Source: Candidatus Zixiibacteriota bacterium (GTDB taxonomy: Bacteria > Zixibacteria > MSB-5A5 > GN15 > PGXB01). Taken from it: 32,871 bases of DNA. Location: contig JBFMEF010000159.1 of assembly GCA_040753495.1 (NCBI GenBank), positions 1 to 32,871 on the forward strand, read 5' to 3'. Each line of letters starts with the position of its first letter. Position 1 is the stretch's first letter. Positions 1 to 8,238 of this stretch are shown here, piece by piece. Both the position numbers and the translations under genes were made by a program. The notes under the pieces were generated by a model that was not told the DNA's origin, did not search any database, and saw nothing but the letters and a program-made list of their open reading frames with translations.

Positions 1-978
1 GAGAGTATAGTTGTCAACAGTGAAGCGGTCAGTTACCGGCGGAAGGAAGGCGTATTTCCAAAAAGGGGGTCCGGCCCATTTGACCAGGGCGTAAAACAGC
101 AGGAATGAGAGGGCGGTTCCGGCGACAATAAGTTTTCCCTTCTTCTCCAGCAGGCGCCGCGAATTATTCTTCCCGATGAAGTATGCCAGGTAAAGCAGGA
201 GGGCCGGAAGGTACACAATGCTAATCCAATGAAGAAGGACAGCGATGGGGAAAGCCAACAGAGGGACGGCTGAGAATTTGCCCGACTTTATTGCCGAGAG
301 CGCGGATACAAGGGAGAGAAAAATAATGGCGCTGGTGACCGAATAGGTTTCGACATAACCGTAATAAAGAATGGTGCCGGCGGCAAGAAGGTTCAAGAAC
401 ACAAACGCCATATATGAGAACCGCGCGGCAAACAGTTTTCGTCCATAGTAAAGCAGCGAAAAGACAAAGATGAAGCCGGCGGCAATCGTCAGGTCGCGGA
501 AAGTGCGATAGGCATCCCAGGCGTCGCCGGTATTTATGAGCTTATAATAGAATAATTGCAGTTGCATTTCGCCGTAAGCGCGACCTTTGATAGTGGGGTC
601 GGGACCGGCAAGATTGGCAAGCAGAGTGTAACCATCGCCGAGGAAATGTGTCTCCACCGCGAATATTATGAACGAAATGGCGGCGAGACCGAGTATGGAA
701 TAAGCAAAGATATCTTTATAGAGAGTGTCAGGCAGTCTTTCGCGGCTTATTCTATCGAGCCAGTGCGGACGGGTTGCGGCGATGTATAGAAATAGAATGG
801 CGACGGCTAAAGTCAGAGGGAAGAGGAAAGGCAATCGGTCAACAAAGGCGCCGTGGTTAATGCCCCAGAGGCGACTCTCGGGAAAGAAAGATGCTGCAAA
901 TCGTAAGACGAGGTAACCCGCCAACAGAATGAAACTGCGTTTTGCCAAGGGATATAGTTTGTCAGGCTCTTGTGTCAA
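1..978 (-). CDS. Multi-pass membrane protein, truncated at window edge
   Basis: The minus strand is open for 326 codons from a TTG at 978 to the window edge, so the C-terminal part is missing. The start is set by an in-frame TAA 24 bases upstream and by GGAGAG about 10 bases before the TTG; there is no ATG alternative near it. The translation is strongly hydrophobic, with about nine likely membrane segments (roughly residues 15-31, 50-68, 90-107, 164-178, 188-206, 212-228, 237-250, 254-268 and 283-299). After the third segment comes VETHFLGDGYTLL, an acidic loop reminiscent of GT-C membrane glycosyltransferases, but I cannot assign a family. It is divergent from the histidine kinase gene across about 130 bases. 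That it is a real gene is well supported; its function is unknown. Confidence 0.72.
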   Translation of the reverse strand, partial: MTQEPDKLYPLAKRSFILLAGYLVLRFAASFFPESRLWGINHGAFVDRLPFLFPLTLAVAILFLYIAATRPHWLDRISRERLPDTLYKDIFAYSILGLAAISFIIFAVETHFLGDGYTLLANLAGPDPTIKGRAYGEMQLQLFYYKLINTGDAWDAYRTFRDLTIAAGFIFVFSLLYYGRKLFAARFSYMAFVFLNLLAAGTILYYGYVETYSVTSAIIFLSLVSALSAIKSGKFSAVPLLAFPIAVLLHWISIVYLPALLLYLAYFIGKNNSRRLLEKKGKLIVAGTALSFLLFYALVKWAGPPFWKYAFLPPVTDRFTVDNYTL

Positions 979-1108
979 TCTACCGTCTCTCCGCTTTTAT
1001 CCGAAGAATCAACTTGATGATAACATCGGTAGCGGCGAATCAAAAGCAAAATTCGCTTGACTTTGCCTGCCGGCTTGAGCAATCTGTATCGGAGATGAAA
1101 GTGAATTG

Positions 1109-2869
1109 ATGCCATCAGACCGCCCAAATAGAGAAATTCCAGGCGATTCCCACCGCTCCAAAGACCCCTTCGGAGAGCTTTCGCGAGAAATTCTGCGGTT
1201 TGCCAACCGCGGTGTTTTGCGCGCGGAGTTTCTCCGGGAAGTCTCCCGGATGATTATGGATATAACCTGTTGCGATTCGGTCGAGATAAGAACCAGGGAA
1301 AGGGGACGACACTTTCGCACCATGGCAACCAGGGGGACCCCGTTGATATTTAATTTTGACGTCATAACCACTAACGGACGGCTTTCCTCGCGGATTTTCC
1401 CCGACCTGACAGATTCAGTTTCCGACTGGGAGGCGCTTCTGCATGATATACTTCTCCGGAATTATGACCCGGCATCAGGGCTCTTCGGCGCCAAGGGATT
1501 TTTTTCGGTAGGCGACGCCTCAATACCGATTCGATACCGCCGGCTGAAACCAGACCACGAAGTTGAGAGAGCGCTGAATTTTCGCGATGAATTTCCTTCA
1601 TTAGCCGTGGTGCCTTTTACGGCCGATATCGAAAGCGGCTGCCTTCTGATTCTCAAATGCCGTCAGAGGAATGCCTTTACCCCAGAAACAATGGAGGGTC
1701 TTGAGGCGGTGGCGCAGAACCTGGGGGTGGCGCTGGTGCATCGATATGCCCAGATAGCGCTGCGCGAGAGAGTCAAGGAGTTAACCTGCCTGTACGGGCT
1801 GGCGAAGATTGTCGGTATGCCGGAGATTTCTCAAGAAGAACTGCTTCAAGGAGCGGTGCAGTTGCTGCCGCCGGCGATGCTTTATCCGGAAGCGGCATCG
1901 GCCCGGATACTTCTCGATGGGAAGGAATTTGTCGCCGCCGGATATGGACCGGGAAAAGCCTCGCTGTCGGCGGAAATCAAAGTCGCCGGGGTCAGCCGCG
2001 GCATGGTGGAAGTTGTCTATAAAGAAGAAAGACCGGAACTGGATGAAGGACCATTTCTCAGCGAAGAGAGAAATCTGCTCGATACGGTCGCAGGGGAACT
2101 GGCGATAATAATTGAGCGACGTCAATCTCAGATGGAGCGGAATCTTCTTCAAGAGCAGCTTCGCCACGCTGACCGTCTGGCGACTATCGGGCAGCTTGCC
2201 GCCGGAGTGGCGCACGAACTCAATGAGCCGCTGGGCGGAATTCTGGGCTTCGCGCAGTTGGCTCTCAAAAATCCCGAGGTTCCTTCTTCCATAACCAGCG
2301 ATATCAAAAAAATCATAAATGCCTCCCTGCATGCCCGGGAGATAATCAAGAAACTGATGGTTTTTGCCCGTCAGTTGCCGCCACAAAAGATGAAGGTAAG
2401 TCTCAACCGGGTGGCGGAGGAAGGTCTTTATTTTCTGGAGGCGCGCTGCGCCCGAAGCGGGATAGATATTGTGCGCCAGTATGCCGAAGGACTGCCGGAA
2501 ATTGTCGCCGACCCGTCACAGCTGCATCAGGTGCTGATAAATCTGGTTGTCAACGCCGTTCAGGCGATGCCACAGGGGGGAGCCTTGACGATAAGAACGG
2601 AGCATCGCGACGGACATGTGGCGCTGGTGGTGGAAGATACCGGAGTCGGGATGAGCGCGGATATCATGCGGAAGATTTTTGTTCCCTTTTTTACCACCAA
2701 GGACCTTCATGAAGGGACCGGACTGGGACTGTCGGTGGTTCATGGTATAGTCAGTTCTCATGGCGGGACGATTAAAGTCGCGAGCAAACCCGGGGCAGGT
2801 TCCCGCTTTGAAGTAGAACTGCCGGTGGGTGAAATGAGCGCAATTAAGGAGTCAGAAGAAGATGGCTGA
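1109..2869 (+). CDS. Sensor histidine kinase with GAF-like N-terminus
   Basis: Probable soluble sensor kinase of 586 residues that autophosphorylates on His and passes phosphate to the adjacent response regulator. No membrane segment is visible, so it should sense a cytoplasmic signal. Residues 30-215 and about 220-338 look like two GAF-type sensory domains (inferred from pattern). A coiled linker leads to the H-box, AAGVAHELNEPLGG, with His369. The ATPase core has the N-box (VVNAVQAM, Asn482), G1 (EDTGVGM), the F-box (FVPFFTTK) and G2 (GTGLGLS). The H-box reads HELNEP rather than the common HEIRNP; this variant is typical of NtrB-like kinases that partner sigma-54 activators. The ATG at 1109 is preferred to the adjacent TTG at 1106; GGAG lies at 1091-1094. 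It overlaps the regulator gene by 8 bases, so the two are translationally coupled. Confidence 0.93.
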   Translation: MPSDRPNREIPGDSHRSKDPFGELSREILRFANRGVLRAEFLREVSRMIMDITCCDSVEIRTRERGRHFRTMATRGTPLIFNFDVITTNGRLSSRIFPDLTDSVSDWEALLHDILLRNYDPASGLFGAKGFFSVGDASIPIRYRRLKPDHEVERALNFRDEFPSLAVVPFTADIESGCLLILKCRQRNAFTPETMEGLEAVAQNLGVALVHRYAQIALRERVKELTCLYGLAKIVGMPEISQEELLQGAVQLLPPAMLYPEAASARILLDGKEFVAAGYGPGKASLSAEIKVAGVSRGMVEVVYKEERPELDEGPFLSEERNLLDTVAGELAIIIERRQSQMERNLLQEQLRHADRLATIGQLAAGVAHELNEPLGGILGFAQLALKNPEVPSSITSDIKKIINASLHAREIIKKLMVFARQLPPQKMKVSLNRVAEEGLYFLEARCARSGIDIVRQYAEGLPEIVADPSQLHQVLINLVVNAVQAMPQGGALTIRTEHRDGHVALVVEDTGVGMSADIMRKIFVPFFTTKDLHEGTGLGLSVVHGIVSSHGGTIKVASKPGAGSRFEVELPVGEMSAIKESEEDG

Positions 2870-4205
2870 TGATAGTTCGACAATACTGGTCGTAGATGAT
2901 GCCCCCGATACGCTGGAAGTGATTCAGCGGAACCTGACCTCGCAAGGGTATGCCGTATTGACGGCGCCGGGAGTTCCGGAGGCAATTCAGATACTGGATA
3001 ACAGCCCGGTGGACCTGGTTATCACCGATTTGAAGATGCCGAAAGTGAGCGGACTGGAACTGGTGCGGCATATACGGGAGAATTTTCGGGACACGGAAGT
3101 TATGATGATTACCGGCTATGCCACTATTGACGGCGCGGTGCAGGCGGTCAAGACCGGGGCGGATGAATATCTCTCCAAACCGTTTACCGACGAGGAACTT
3201 CTGGCGGCAGTGCGCCGGGTGCTGGAGAAATTGAAGCTGAAGAGGATGTCGGAACTGCAGCGGCGGGGATTCCCGACCTCGACCCACGGTCTGATAGGGA
3301 GTTCGGACGTAATGAAAAAAGTCTTTAATGCCATCACCAAAGCGGCCGGCATAAATGCCACGGTCATGATTCAGGGCGAAAGCGGCACCGGCAAAGAACT
3401 GGTAGCGCGGGCTATTCATTACAGCAGTCTCCGGGCTTCAGCGCCCTTTATTCCGGTCAACTGCGGGGGAATACCGGAAGGGCTTTTGGAGAGCGAGCTT
3501 TTCGGCTATGTCAAAGGGGCGTTCACCGGCGCCACCGAGTCGCGCGCCGGTTTCTTTCAGACCGCCGAAGGGGGGACTATCTTTCTGGATGAAATCAGCG
3601 AAACCAGCCTGGCGATGCAGGTCAAACTGCTGCGGGTGCTTCAGGACAAAGAAGTCTGTATGGTCGGCGCCAACCGCTCGCGGAAGATAGATGTCCGAAT
3701 TATTGCCGCCACCAATAAAGACCTGCTCAGCCTGATTAAGAAGGGAAGTTTTCGCGAAGACCTCTTTTTCCGGTTGAATGTGATTAATATAACCCTGCCG
3801 CCTCTGCGAGAGCGGGGGGATGATATTCTGATTCTCACCCAGCATTTCCTCTCCAAATATGCGCGGGAATTAGGCCGGGGGATACCGGAGTTCAGTCCTG
3901 ATGCCCTCAAATCGTTGCGGAATTACTACTGGCCCGGTAATATCAGGGAGCTGGAGAATATGATTCAACGGCTGGTGGTGATGACCGACAGCGACAAAAT
4001 CGAGGTCTCCGACCTCCCCAGCCATCTTCGGTTCACCGTCAGCCGGGAGGCCGGTTTTGACCGCACTCTGGCGGAAGTTGAAGCGGAGTATATCAAAAAT
4101 GTTCTGGCGACAGTCCACGGCAATAAGACCAGAGCGGCCGAAATTCTTGGTATCGACCGAAAGACGCTTCGGGAAAAAATCAAGAATATCACGCCGGAGC
4201 AATAA
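2862..4205 (+). CDS. NtrC-family sigma-54-dependent response regulator
   Basis: Complete 447-residue enhancer-binding activator. The receiver domain (1-120) has Asp12/Asp13, the phosphoacceptor Asp56 in VITDLKMP, Thr84 and Lys106. The AAA+ domain has Walker A GESGTGKE (172-179), the sigma-54 contact loop GAFTGA (219-224) and Walker B IFLDE (240-244). A Fis-type helix-turn-helix closes the protein (TRAAEILGIDRKTLREKI). When phosphorylated by the kinase encoded just upstream it should bind enhancer DNA and drive open-complex formation by RNA polymerase-sigma-54. A good sigma-54 promoter lies 190 bases beyond its stop codon, ahead of a small Cys-rich gene, which is therefore the best candidate target. 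The ligand sensed by the pair cannot be read from the sequence. Confidence 0.96.
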   Translation: MADDSSTILVVDDAPDTLEVIQRNLTSQGYAVLTAPGVPEAIQILDNSPVDLVITDLKMPKVSGLELVRHIRENFRDTEVMMITGYATIDGAVQAVKTGADEYLSKPFTDEELLAAVRRVLEKLKLKRMSELQRRGFPTSTHGLIGSSDVMKKVFNAITKAAGINATVMIQGESGTGKELVARAIHYSSLRASAPFIPVNCGGIPEGLLESELFGYVKGAFTGATESRAGFFQTAEGGTIFLDEISETSLAMQVKLLRVLQDKEVCMVGANRSRKIDVRIIAATNKDLLSLIKKGSFREDLFFRLNVINITLPPLRERGDDILILTQHFLSKYARELGRGIPEFSPDALKSLRNYYWPGNIRELENMIQRLVVMTDSDKIEVSDLPSHLRFTVSREAGFDRTLAEVEAEYIKNVLATVHGNKTRAAEILGIDRKTLREKIKNITPEQ

Positions 4206-4226
4206 TAATCGCCTGTGGGTAATTTT

Positions 4227-4274
4227 GCCCCATTGAGGTATTAATACCCGACAAAACCTCTCAATTTAAGGGGC
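4227..4274. promoter_or_regulatory. Hairpin and perfect palindrome, possible enhancer site
   Basis: GCCCC plus ATTGAG (4227-4237) can pair with CTCAAT (4260-4265) and GGGGC (4270-4274), leaving a TTAA bulge. Inside lies a perfect 12-bp palindrome, GGTATTAATACC (4237-4248). No T-run follows, so it is not a standard terminator. The palindrome sits about 150 bases upstream of the sigma-54 promoter, the usual distance for an enhancer bound by an NtrC-type activator. Binding by the adjacent regulator is inference. Confidence 0.4.
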
Positions 4275-4393
4275 TTGACGATGACTCTCCCCGTCCGCCG
4301 TCCGACGATAATTCTATTATTTTGAATATCAAGGACTTACAAGGTCATTTACACGGGTCGGTGGCAATATAAAAGAGACTGGCATCCGCTCCT

Positions 4394-4410
4394 TTGGCAC
4401 AGCAGTTGTA
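4394..4410 (+). promoter_or_regulatory. Sigma-54 (-24/-12) promoter
   Basis: TTGGCACAGCAGTTGTA matches the sigma-54 consensus YTGGCACGRNNNTTGCW at the -24 GG element and spacing. The -12 element reads TTGT instead of TTGC. Transcription would start near 4421, giving a leader of about 35 bases before the gene at 4455. It lies directly downstream of a gene for a sigma-54 activator, which raises confidence. Confidence 0.72.
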
Positions 4411-4454
4411 TTGATATAAGTTGAGAATTGTAGATTTAGTCGAAGGAGTTTGAT

Positions 4455-4787
4455 ATGCCGAATCATTTTGTGATAGAAAAGATCAAAAGAGACCCGGAAC
4501 CATCTGTTGTAGTTCCTCAGACAGGCGGAATCTGTTCGACCTGCCGCAACGAGTCAAACTGCATTTATTATCAGTCGCGGGGTGAGATAATTCACTTCTG
4601 TGAAGAGTATGATGGTGATGAGGCTCGTTTAATCATATCCCCAAAGAAAGGTGTCGGAATGGCGGCGCCGGTCAAAATTGAGAAGCTACCCGCCTACAAG
4701 GGATTATGTATCAATTGCGAGAAGCGGGAAAGTTGCCGCTTTGAGAAACCGGAAGAGGGGGTCTGGCATTGTGAGGAGTACGAGTAG
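4455..4787 (+). CDS. Small protein with two repeated four-Cys modules
   Basis: 110-residue soluble protein that I do not recognise as a named family. It contains the same module twice: Cys27-x2-Cys30-x5-Cys36-x12-Cys49 followed by EEYD, and Cys85-x2-Cys88-x5-Cys94-x11-Cys106 followed by EEYE. Four regularly spaced cysteines per module suggest two zinc- or Fe-S-binding knuckles, or a redox-active thiol protein. The region between them (residues 52-80) is basic and low in structure. AAGGAG precedes the ATG at suitable spacing. It is the only gene between the sigma-54 promoter at 4394 and the terminator at 4889, so it is a single-gene transcript and the likely output of the two-component system upstream. 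Confidence 0.85.
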   Translation: MPNHFVIEKIKRDPEPSVVVPQTGGICSTCRNESNCIYYQSRGEIIHFCEEYDGDEARLIISPKKGVGMAAPVKIEKLPAYKGLCINCEKRESCRFEKPEEGVWHCEEYE

Positions 4788-4888
4788 GCCTGGGCGCTTT
4801 GGAATAATAGGGAGATTGATATAGATATAGCATTCTGCAATTGCGAAATTGTCCCTTGCCGTTAGAACTGTCTCACGTGTGATGCTGT

Positions 4889-4919
4889 CATCCCGCCTTA
4901 AAAGCGGGATGTTTTTTTT
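4889..4919 (+). terminator. Strong intrinsic terminator
   Basis: CATCCCGC and GCGGGATG form a perfect 8-bp stem around a seven-base loop, followed by eight T. It ends the transcript of the two-module Cys protein. Confidence 0.93.
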
Positions 4920-5037
4920 GGTGCGGCATCGTATCATAGAATATACTGGGGAGAATCGGGGACTGGGGCGGGCCTTGGCAAAAGGAACCGAAGTCCTGAT
5001 TTGCGGTTAGACTATAATTGAAAGGGACAGAAAAACG

Positions 5038-6372
5038 ATGGCCGAAAGAGATAGAGTAGTAATCATCGGGGGAGGTTTTGGGGGGCTTGATGCCGCCCGC
5101 GCCCTAAAGAACGCGCCGGTCGATGTTACAGTTATCGACCGCCGTAACTATCATCTTTTTCAACCCCTGCTTTACCAGGTGGCGACCGGAGCGCTCTCCC
5201 CGGCCGATATTGCCTCACCTCTGAGGCTGATACTTCGCAAACAGAAAAACACCCGGGTGCTTCTGGCCGAAGCGGTCGGTATTGACGTAGAGGCGCGCAA
5301 GGTCCGCCTGAAAGATGGGGAGGTGCCGTATGACTCGCTTATTATTGCTGCCGGAGCGCAGAATCATTATTTCGGCAATGACCATTGGGGGCAATATACC
5401 CTGGCGTTAAAGAGTATCGAAGATGCCACTCGAATCAGACGGCGGATTCTTTTGGCATTCGAAGAGGCGGAAAAAGAAACTGACCCGGAAAAGATAAGGG
5501 CACTTCTGACTTTTGTCGTGATTGGGGGCGGTCCGACCGGCGCGGAACTTGCCGGAGCGCTGGGAGAAATCGCCTTTGATGCCCTTCGCCGCAATTTCCG
5601 CAGTATCGACCCGGCGGAGGCGCGGATAATTCTGATAGACAGCCTGGAGCGGATTCTGCCGACTTATCATCCCACCCTCTCGGCGCGGGCGACAGGGGCG
5701 CTGGAGAAAAAATTCAAAGTTACGGTCAAGACCGGCTGGATGGTCTCGGAGATAGAGGCGGAAACGGTTATCATCAAACGGGGGGATGAGCAAGAAGTTA
5801 TCAAGGCGAGGACTATTCTATGGGCAGCCGGCGTGAAAGCCTCACCGGTGGCGAATATTCTATCGCAGGCAATCGGGATCGAACGCGACCGGATGGGGCG
5901 AATCAAGGTCAATCCTGACCTGACTGTCCCGGGACATCCCGAGATTTTTGTTGTCGGGGATTTGGCGTATCTCAATGACCGCGAATGGACGCCGCTTCCG
6001 GGGATAGCGCCGGTGGCGAAACAGGAAGGGCAGTATGTTGCCAGGGTGATTACAAGACGTCTCAAAGGAAAGACAACCGGACCTTTCCATTTCCGAAATT
6101 ACGGCATAATGGCGACTATCGGGAAAACCTACGCCGTGGCTGATTTTGGATTTCTGAAGATATCGGGATATATCGGATGGCTGGCGTGGCTTTTTGTGCA
6201 CTTGATGTACATAGTGGAGTTTGAGAATCGGGTTCTGATTCTGGTGCAATGGGCGTGGAACTATTTCACCGGCAACCGCTCGGCGCGGCTGATAACCGAG
6301 GAGTGTCCGCCGGTGGCATCCGAAGTTGCCGCGAATTCCGGGACTGGCGCCAAGATGGAAGTGAAGCGGTAG
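5038..6372 (+). CDS. ndh: Type II NADH dehydrogenase (NDH-2)
   Basis: 444-residue flavoprotein of the NDH-2 family. It oxidises NADH and reduces membrane quinone without pumping protons. The FAD-binding Rossmann motif is VVIIGGGFGGLDAARAL (from residue 7) and the NADH-binding motif is FVVIGGGPTGAELAGAL (from 159). The FAD-contacting AAGV and FVVGDLAY segments are present. The C-terminal stretch from about residue 375 (SGYIGWLAWLFVHLMYIVEF) is the amphipathic or hydrophobic membrane anchor typical of the family. Length is normal. An AAAGGGA ribosome site precedes the ATG, and a TATAAT-like -10 lies at 5013-5018. Rex often controls ndh genes and rex is present 12 kb away, but no Rex box is visible upstream here. 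Sulfide:quinone reductase is a distant alternative, disfavoured because its catalytic cysteines are absent. Confidence 0.93.
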   Translation: MAERDRVVIIGGGFGGLDAARALKNAPVDVTVIDRRNYHLFQPLLYQVATGALSPADIASPLRLILRKQKNTRVLLAEAVGIDVEARKVRLKDGEVPYDSLIIAAGAQNHYFGNDHWGQYTLALKSIEDATRIRRRILLAFEEAEKETDPEKIRALLTFVVIGGGPTGAELAGALGEIAFDALRRNFRSIDPAEARIILIDSLERILPTYHPTLSARATGALEKKFKVTVKTGWMVSEIEAETVIIKRGDEQEVIKARTILWAAGVKASPVANILSQAIGIERDRMGRIKVNPDLTVPGHPEIFVVGDLAYLNDREWTPLPGIAPVAKQEGQYVARVITRRLKGKTTGPFHFRNYGIMATIGKTYAVADFGFLKISGYIGWLAWLFVHLMYIVEFENRVLILVQWAWNYFTGNRSARLITEECPPVASEVAANSGTGAKMEVKR

Positions 6373-6387
6373 AAGAAGGTAAAGACT

Positions 6388-6667
6388 GTCAGGTCTCGTC
6401 TCGACGGGTGTCGAGCCTAAGAGCTGACAGAAGATTTCGAAACCGCTGTATTCGTGCTATGGTCCATCCCACCGCAAGTCGCCGCGGCGACCAGGACGGT
6501 GGGGCACCGGATGACAATGTCGCAACCGCGGGGGTTTTGACCTGCGGATACTCTCATGTATAGCGTCAGGTCTCGCCTCCCGTCTGAAACGGGAGTCTGA
6601 GACCTGGCGCAACGTTGAAAGACTGTCAGGTCTCGCCTCGACTGGTGTCGAGCCTGAGATCTGAAAG
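6388..6667 (+). repeat. Composite hairpin repeat, array 1
   Basis: The 6373-6696 gap contains no gene, only repeat modules in the order A-C-D-B-A. A (6388-6428, 6625-6667) is a hairpin with arms GTCAGGTCT/AGACCTGAC around a CTCGAC/GTCGAG inner stem. C (6468-6508) has outer arms CCCACCG/CGGTGGG and an inner perfect palindrome GTCGCCGCGGCGAC. D (about 6516-6560) is a non-palindromic linker with GGGGGTTTTGACC. B (6563-6610) is a longer hairpin with arms GCGTCAGGTCT and, imperfectly here, AGACCTGGCGC. The distance from A to A is 237 bases, identical to the other two arrays. Confidence 0.88.
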
Positions 6668-6696
6668 AAGATTTCGGGCAGAGATGAAGTGGTAAA

Positions 6697-7266
6697 TTGC
6701 TTAAGATTGCTCTAATTCTGGGAAGCAGCCGCCGGGGAAGAATGAGTCCGCGGGTGGCGAAGTATATTCAGAGAAGGCTGGATGAAAGCGGTAAGGCGAA
6801 AACGGAACTTCTGGACCTTTTTGAATACAACTTCCCCGTCATGGAAGAGCGGCTCCATAAACGGGATGATCCCCCGTCTCGTCTCAAGGAATTCTCCGAG
6901 AAGATCGCCGCTGCCGATGCGGTCGTAATAATCAGCCCGGAATACAACAACGGGTATCCGGCCGTGCTGAAGAATGCTATCGATTATCTTCTTCCGGAGT
7001 TCAAACGGAAACCGGTGGGGATTGTGACAGTTTCCAATGGGCAATTTGGCGGACTCAATGCGCTGGCGCAGTTACGAATGGTATTGATTTCGATGGGGTC
7101 AATCCTGGTACCGGCGCGTTTTCCGGTGACGAAAGTCGGTGAGACTTTCGACGAAAATGGGAACCCGCTTCAGCCATGGGTGGAGAAGACCGCCAATAAT
7201 TTCCTGAAGGAACTTTTCTGGCTGTCAGAGGCGGTGACAGAAAAGATGTCAAGGGATAATCTCTGA
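6697..7266 (+). CDS. NADPH-dependent FMN reductase family protein
   Basis: 189-residue flavodoxin-fold protein of the NADPH-dependent FMN reductase (ArsH/SsuE/chromate reductase-like) family. Near the N-terminus IALILGSSRRGR is the FMN phosphate-binding loop, and SPEYNNGYPAVLKNAIDYL (from about residue 80) is the family signature contacting the isoalloxazine ring. It should use NAD(P)H to reduce flavin or a small electrophile such as a quinone; the true substrate cannot be told. The only plausible start is a TTG, because the nearby ATG at 6684 runs straight into a stop, and the ribosome site is poor. It stands alone between two arrays of the 237-bp repeat, with no partner gene on its strand. 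Confidence 0.9.
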   Translation: MLKIALILGSSRRGRMSPRVAKYIQRRLDESGKAKTELLDLFEYNFPVMEERLHKRDDPPSRLKEFSEKIAAADAVVIISPEYNNGYPAVLKNAIDYLLPEFKRKPVGIVTVSNGQFGGLNALAQLRMVLISMGSILVPARFPVTKVGETFDENGNPLQPWVEKTANNFLKELFWLSEAVTEKMSRDNL

Positions 7267-7292
7267 GTTGGAAGCGGTGTGGGGGGTGGTCT

Positions 7293-7632
7293 GTCAGGTC
7301 TCGTCTTGACTGGTGTCGGGCCTAAGACCTGACAGAAGATTTCGAATCCGCTGTATTCGTAGTATAGTCCATCCCACCGCAAGTCGCCGCGGCGACCAGG
7401 ACGGTGGGGCACCGGATGACAATGTCGCAACCGCGGGGGTTTTGACCTGCGGATACTCTCATGTATAGCGTCAGGTCTCGTCTCACGTCTGAAACGGGAG
7501 TCTTGGACCTGACGCAACGTTGAAAGATTGTCAGGTTTCGCCTCGACTGATGTCGGGCCTAAGAGCTGACAGAAGATTTCGAATCCGCTGTCTTCGTACT
7601 ATAGTCCATCCCACCGCAAGCGGTGGGGCACC
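7293..7632 (+). repeat. Composite hairpin repeat, array 2
   Basis: The 7267-7710 gap holds modules A (7293-7333), C (7373-7413), D (about 7421-7466), B (7468-7515), A (7530-7570) and a short C (7610-7632). The last lacks the 18-base insert with the GTCGCCGCGGCGAC palindrome found in the long C. Spacings A-C 80, C-B 95 and B-A 62 are the same as in the other arrays. No gene is visible here; minus-strand reading frames over the array only translate the repeat. Confidence 0.88.
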
Positions 7633-7710
7633 AAACGCTACAGGTTGGCGGTCAAGACCCTCGACCTGCCGGAGACTTTCCTATCGGTCGAGCGGTCTCG
7701 ACATATTCTT

Positions 7711-8118
7711 CTACATTACTCCGATAATTATCCCCATCACCACGAAACCGGCGATATGATATAGAATATTTGTCACGGTCAATCCCAGGGGGCGTTTCTC
7801 GGAGATATCATTGACTCCGTATGAGGGAAGGACAAAGCAGACTCCGGCAAGAAGGCCAATGACGATACCGTCGGCGACGCTTCCGCGCGCCGCCCAGAGC
7901 ATGATGCGGGCAATGCCGTAGGCGGCGACCAGAGATAGAATCAATATCCAGAGAAGGTTCAGTGGTTTGAAATCTTTGGCGACCTGCTCCTTGGTTTTGC
8001 CGACCCATTTCATCCAGGCGTTGGCGAACAGAATCGGCGAGTACCAGAGAGCGCCCAGCGCCATGTAGGCGACACCGGCGATTAGAACGGCCAGATAGTT
8101 CATGCTGACAGGTTCCAT
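7711..8118 (-). CDS. DUF1761 family membrane protein
   Basis: 135-residue integral membrane protein with four predicted helices (about residues 7-26, 53-71, 81-99 and 114-134). GALWYSPILFANAWMKWVG after the first helix is the hallmark of the DUF1761 family, whose function is not known. The start at 8118 is supported by AAGGAGG eight bases upstream; a second in-frame ATG at 8103 is less well placed. It is transcribed towards array 2, with array 3 upstream, so it is a single-gene unit enclosed by repeats. Confidence 0.88.
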   Translation of the reverse strand: MEPVSMNYLAVLIAGVAYMALGALWYSPILFANAWMKWVGKTKEQVAKDFKPLNLLWILILSLVAAYGIARIMLWAARGSVADGIVIGLLAGVCFVLPSYGVNDISEKRPLGLTVTNILYHIAGFVVMGIIIGVM

Positions 8119-8238
8119 AAACGAATCCTCCTTGATTTAAGAGAGAGCGATGGTTATTGAGTACCGCACTGTCGCAGAATCTATGGAGTTTTTAATGATG
8201 ATGTCTATGGGAAAGTTGGGGGGGGAGTAGATGATTGG

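Noticed and set aside
1095-1109. Mini-ORF ATG AAA GTG AAT TGA overlapping the kinase start
   Set aside because: It could couple translation, but four codons with no other support are likely chance.
1781-2386. 201-codon minus-strand frame inside the kinase gene
   Set aside because: It is antisense to a well-defined histidine kinase and has low-complexity composition.
7170-7517. Minus-strand open frames with similar proteins at 7170-7517 and 8370-8585
   Set aside because: Both only translate the A-C-D-B repeat modules; similarity comes from the repeat DNA and neither has a ribosome site.
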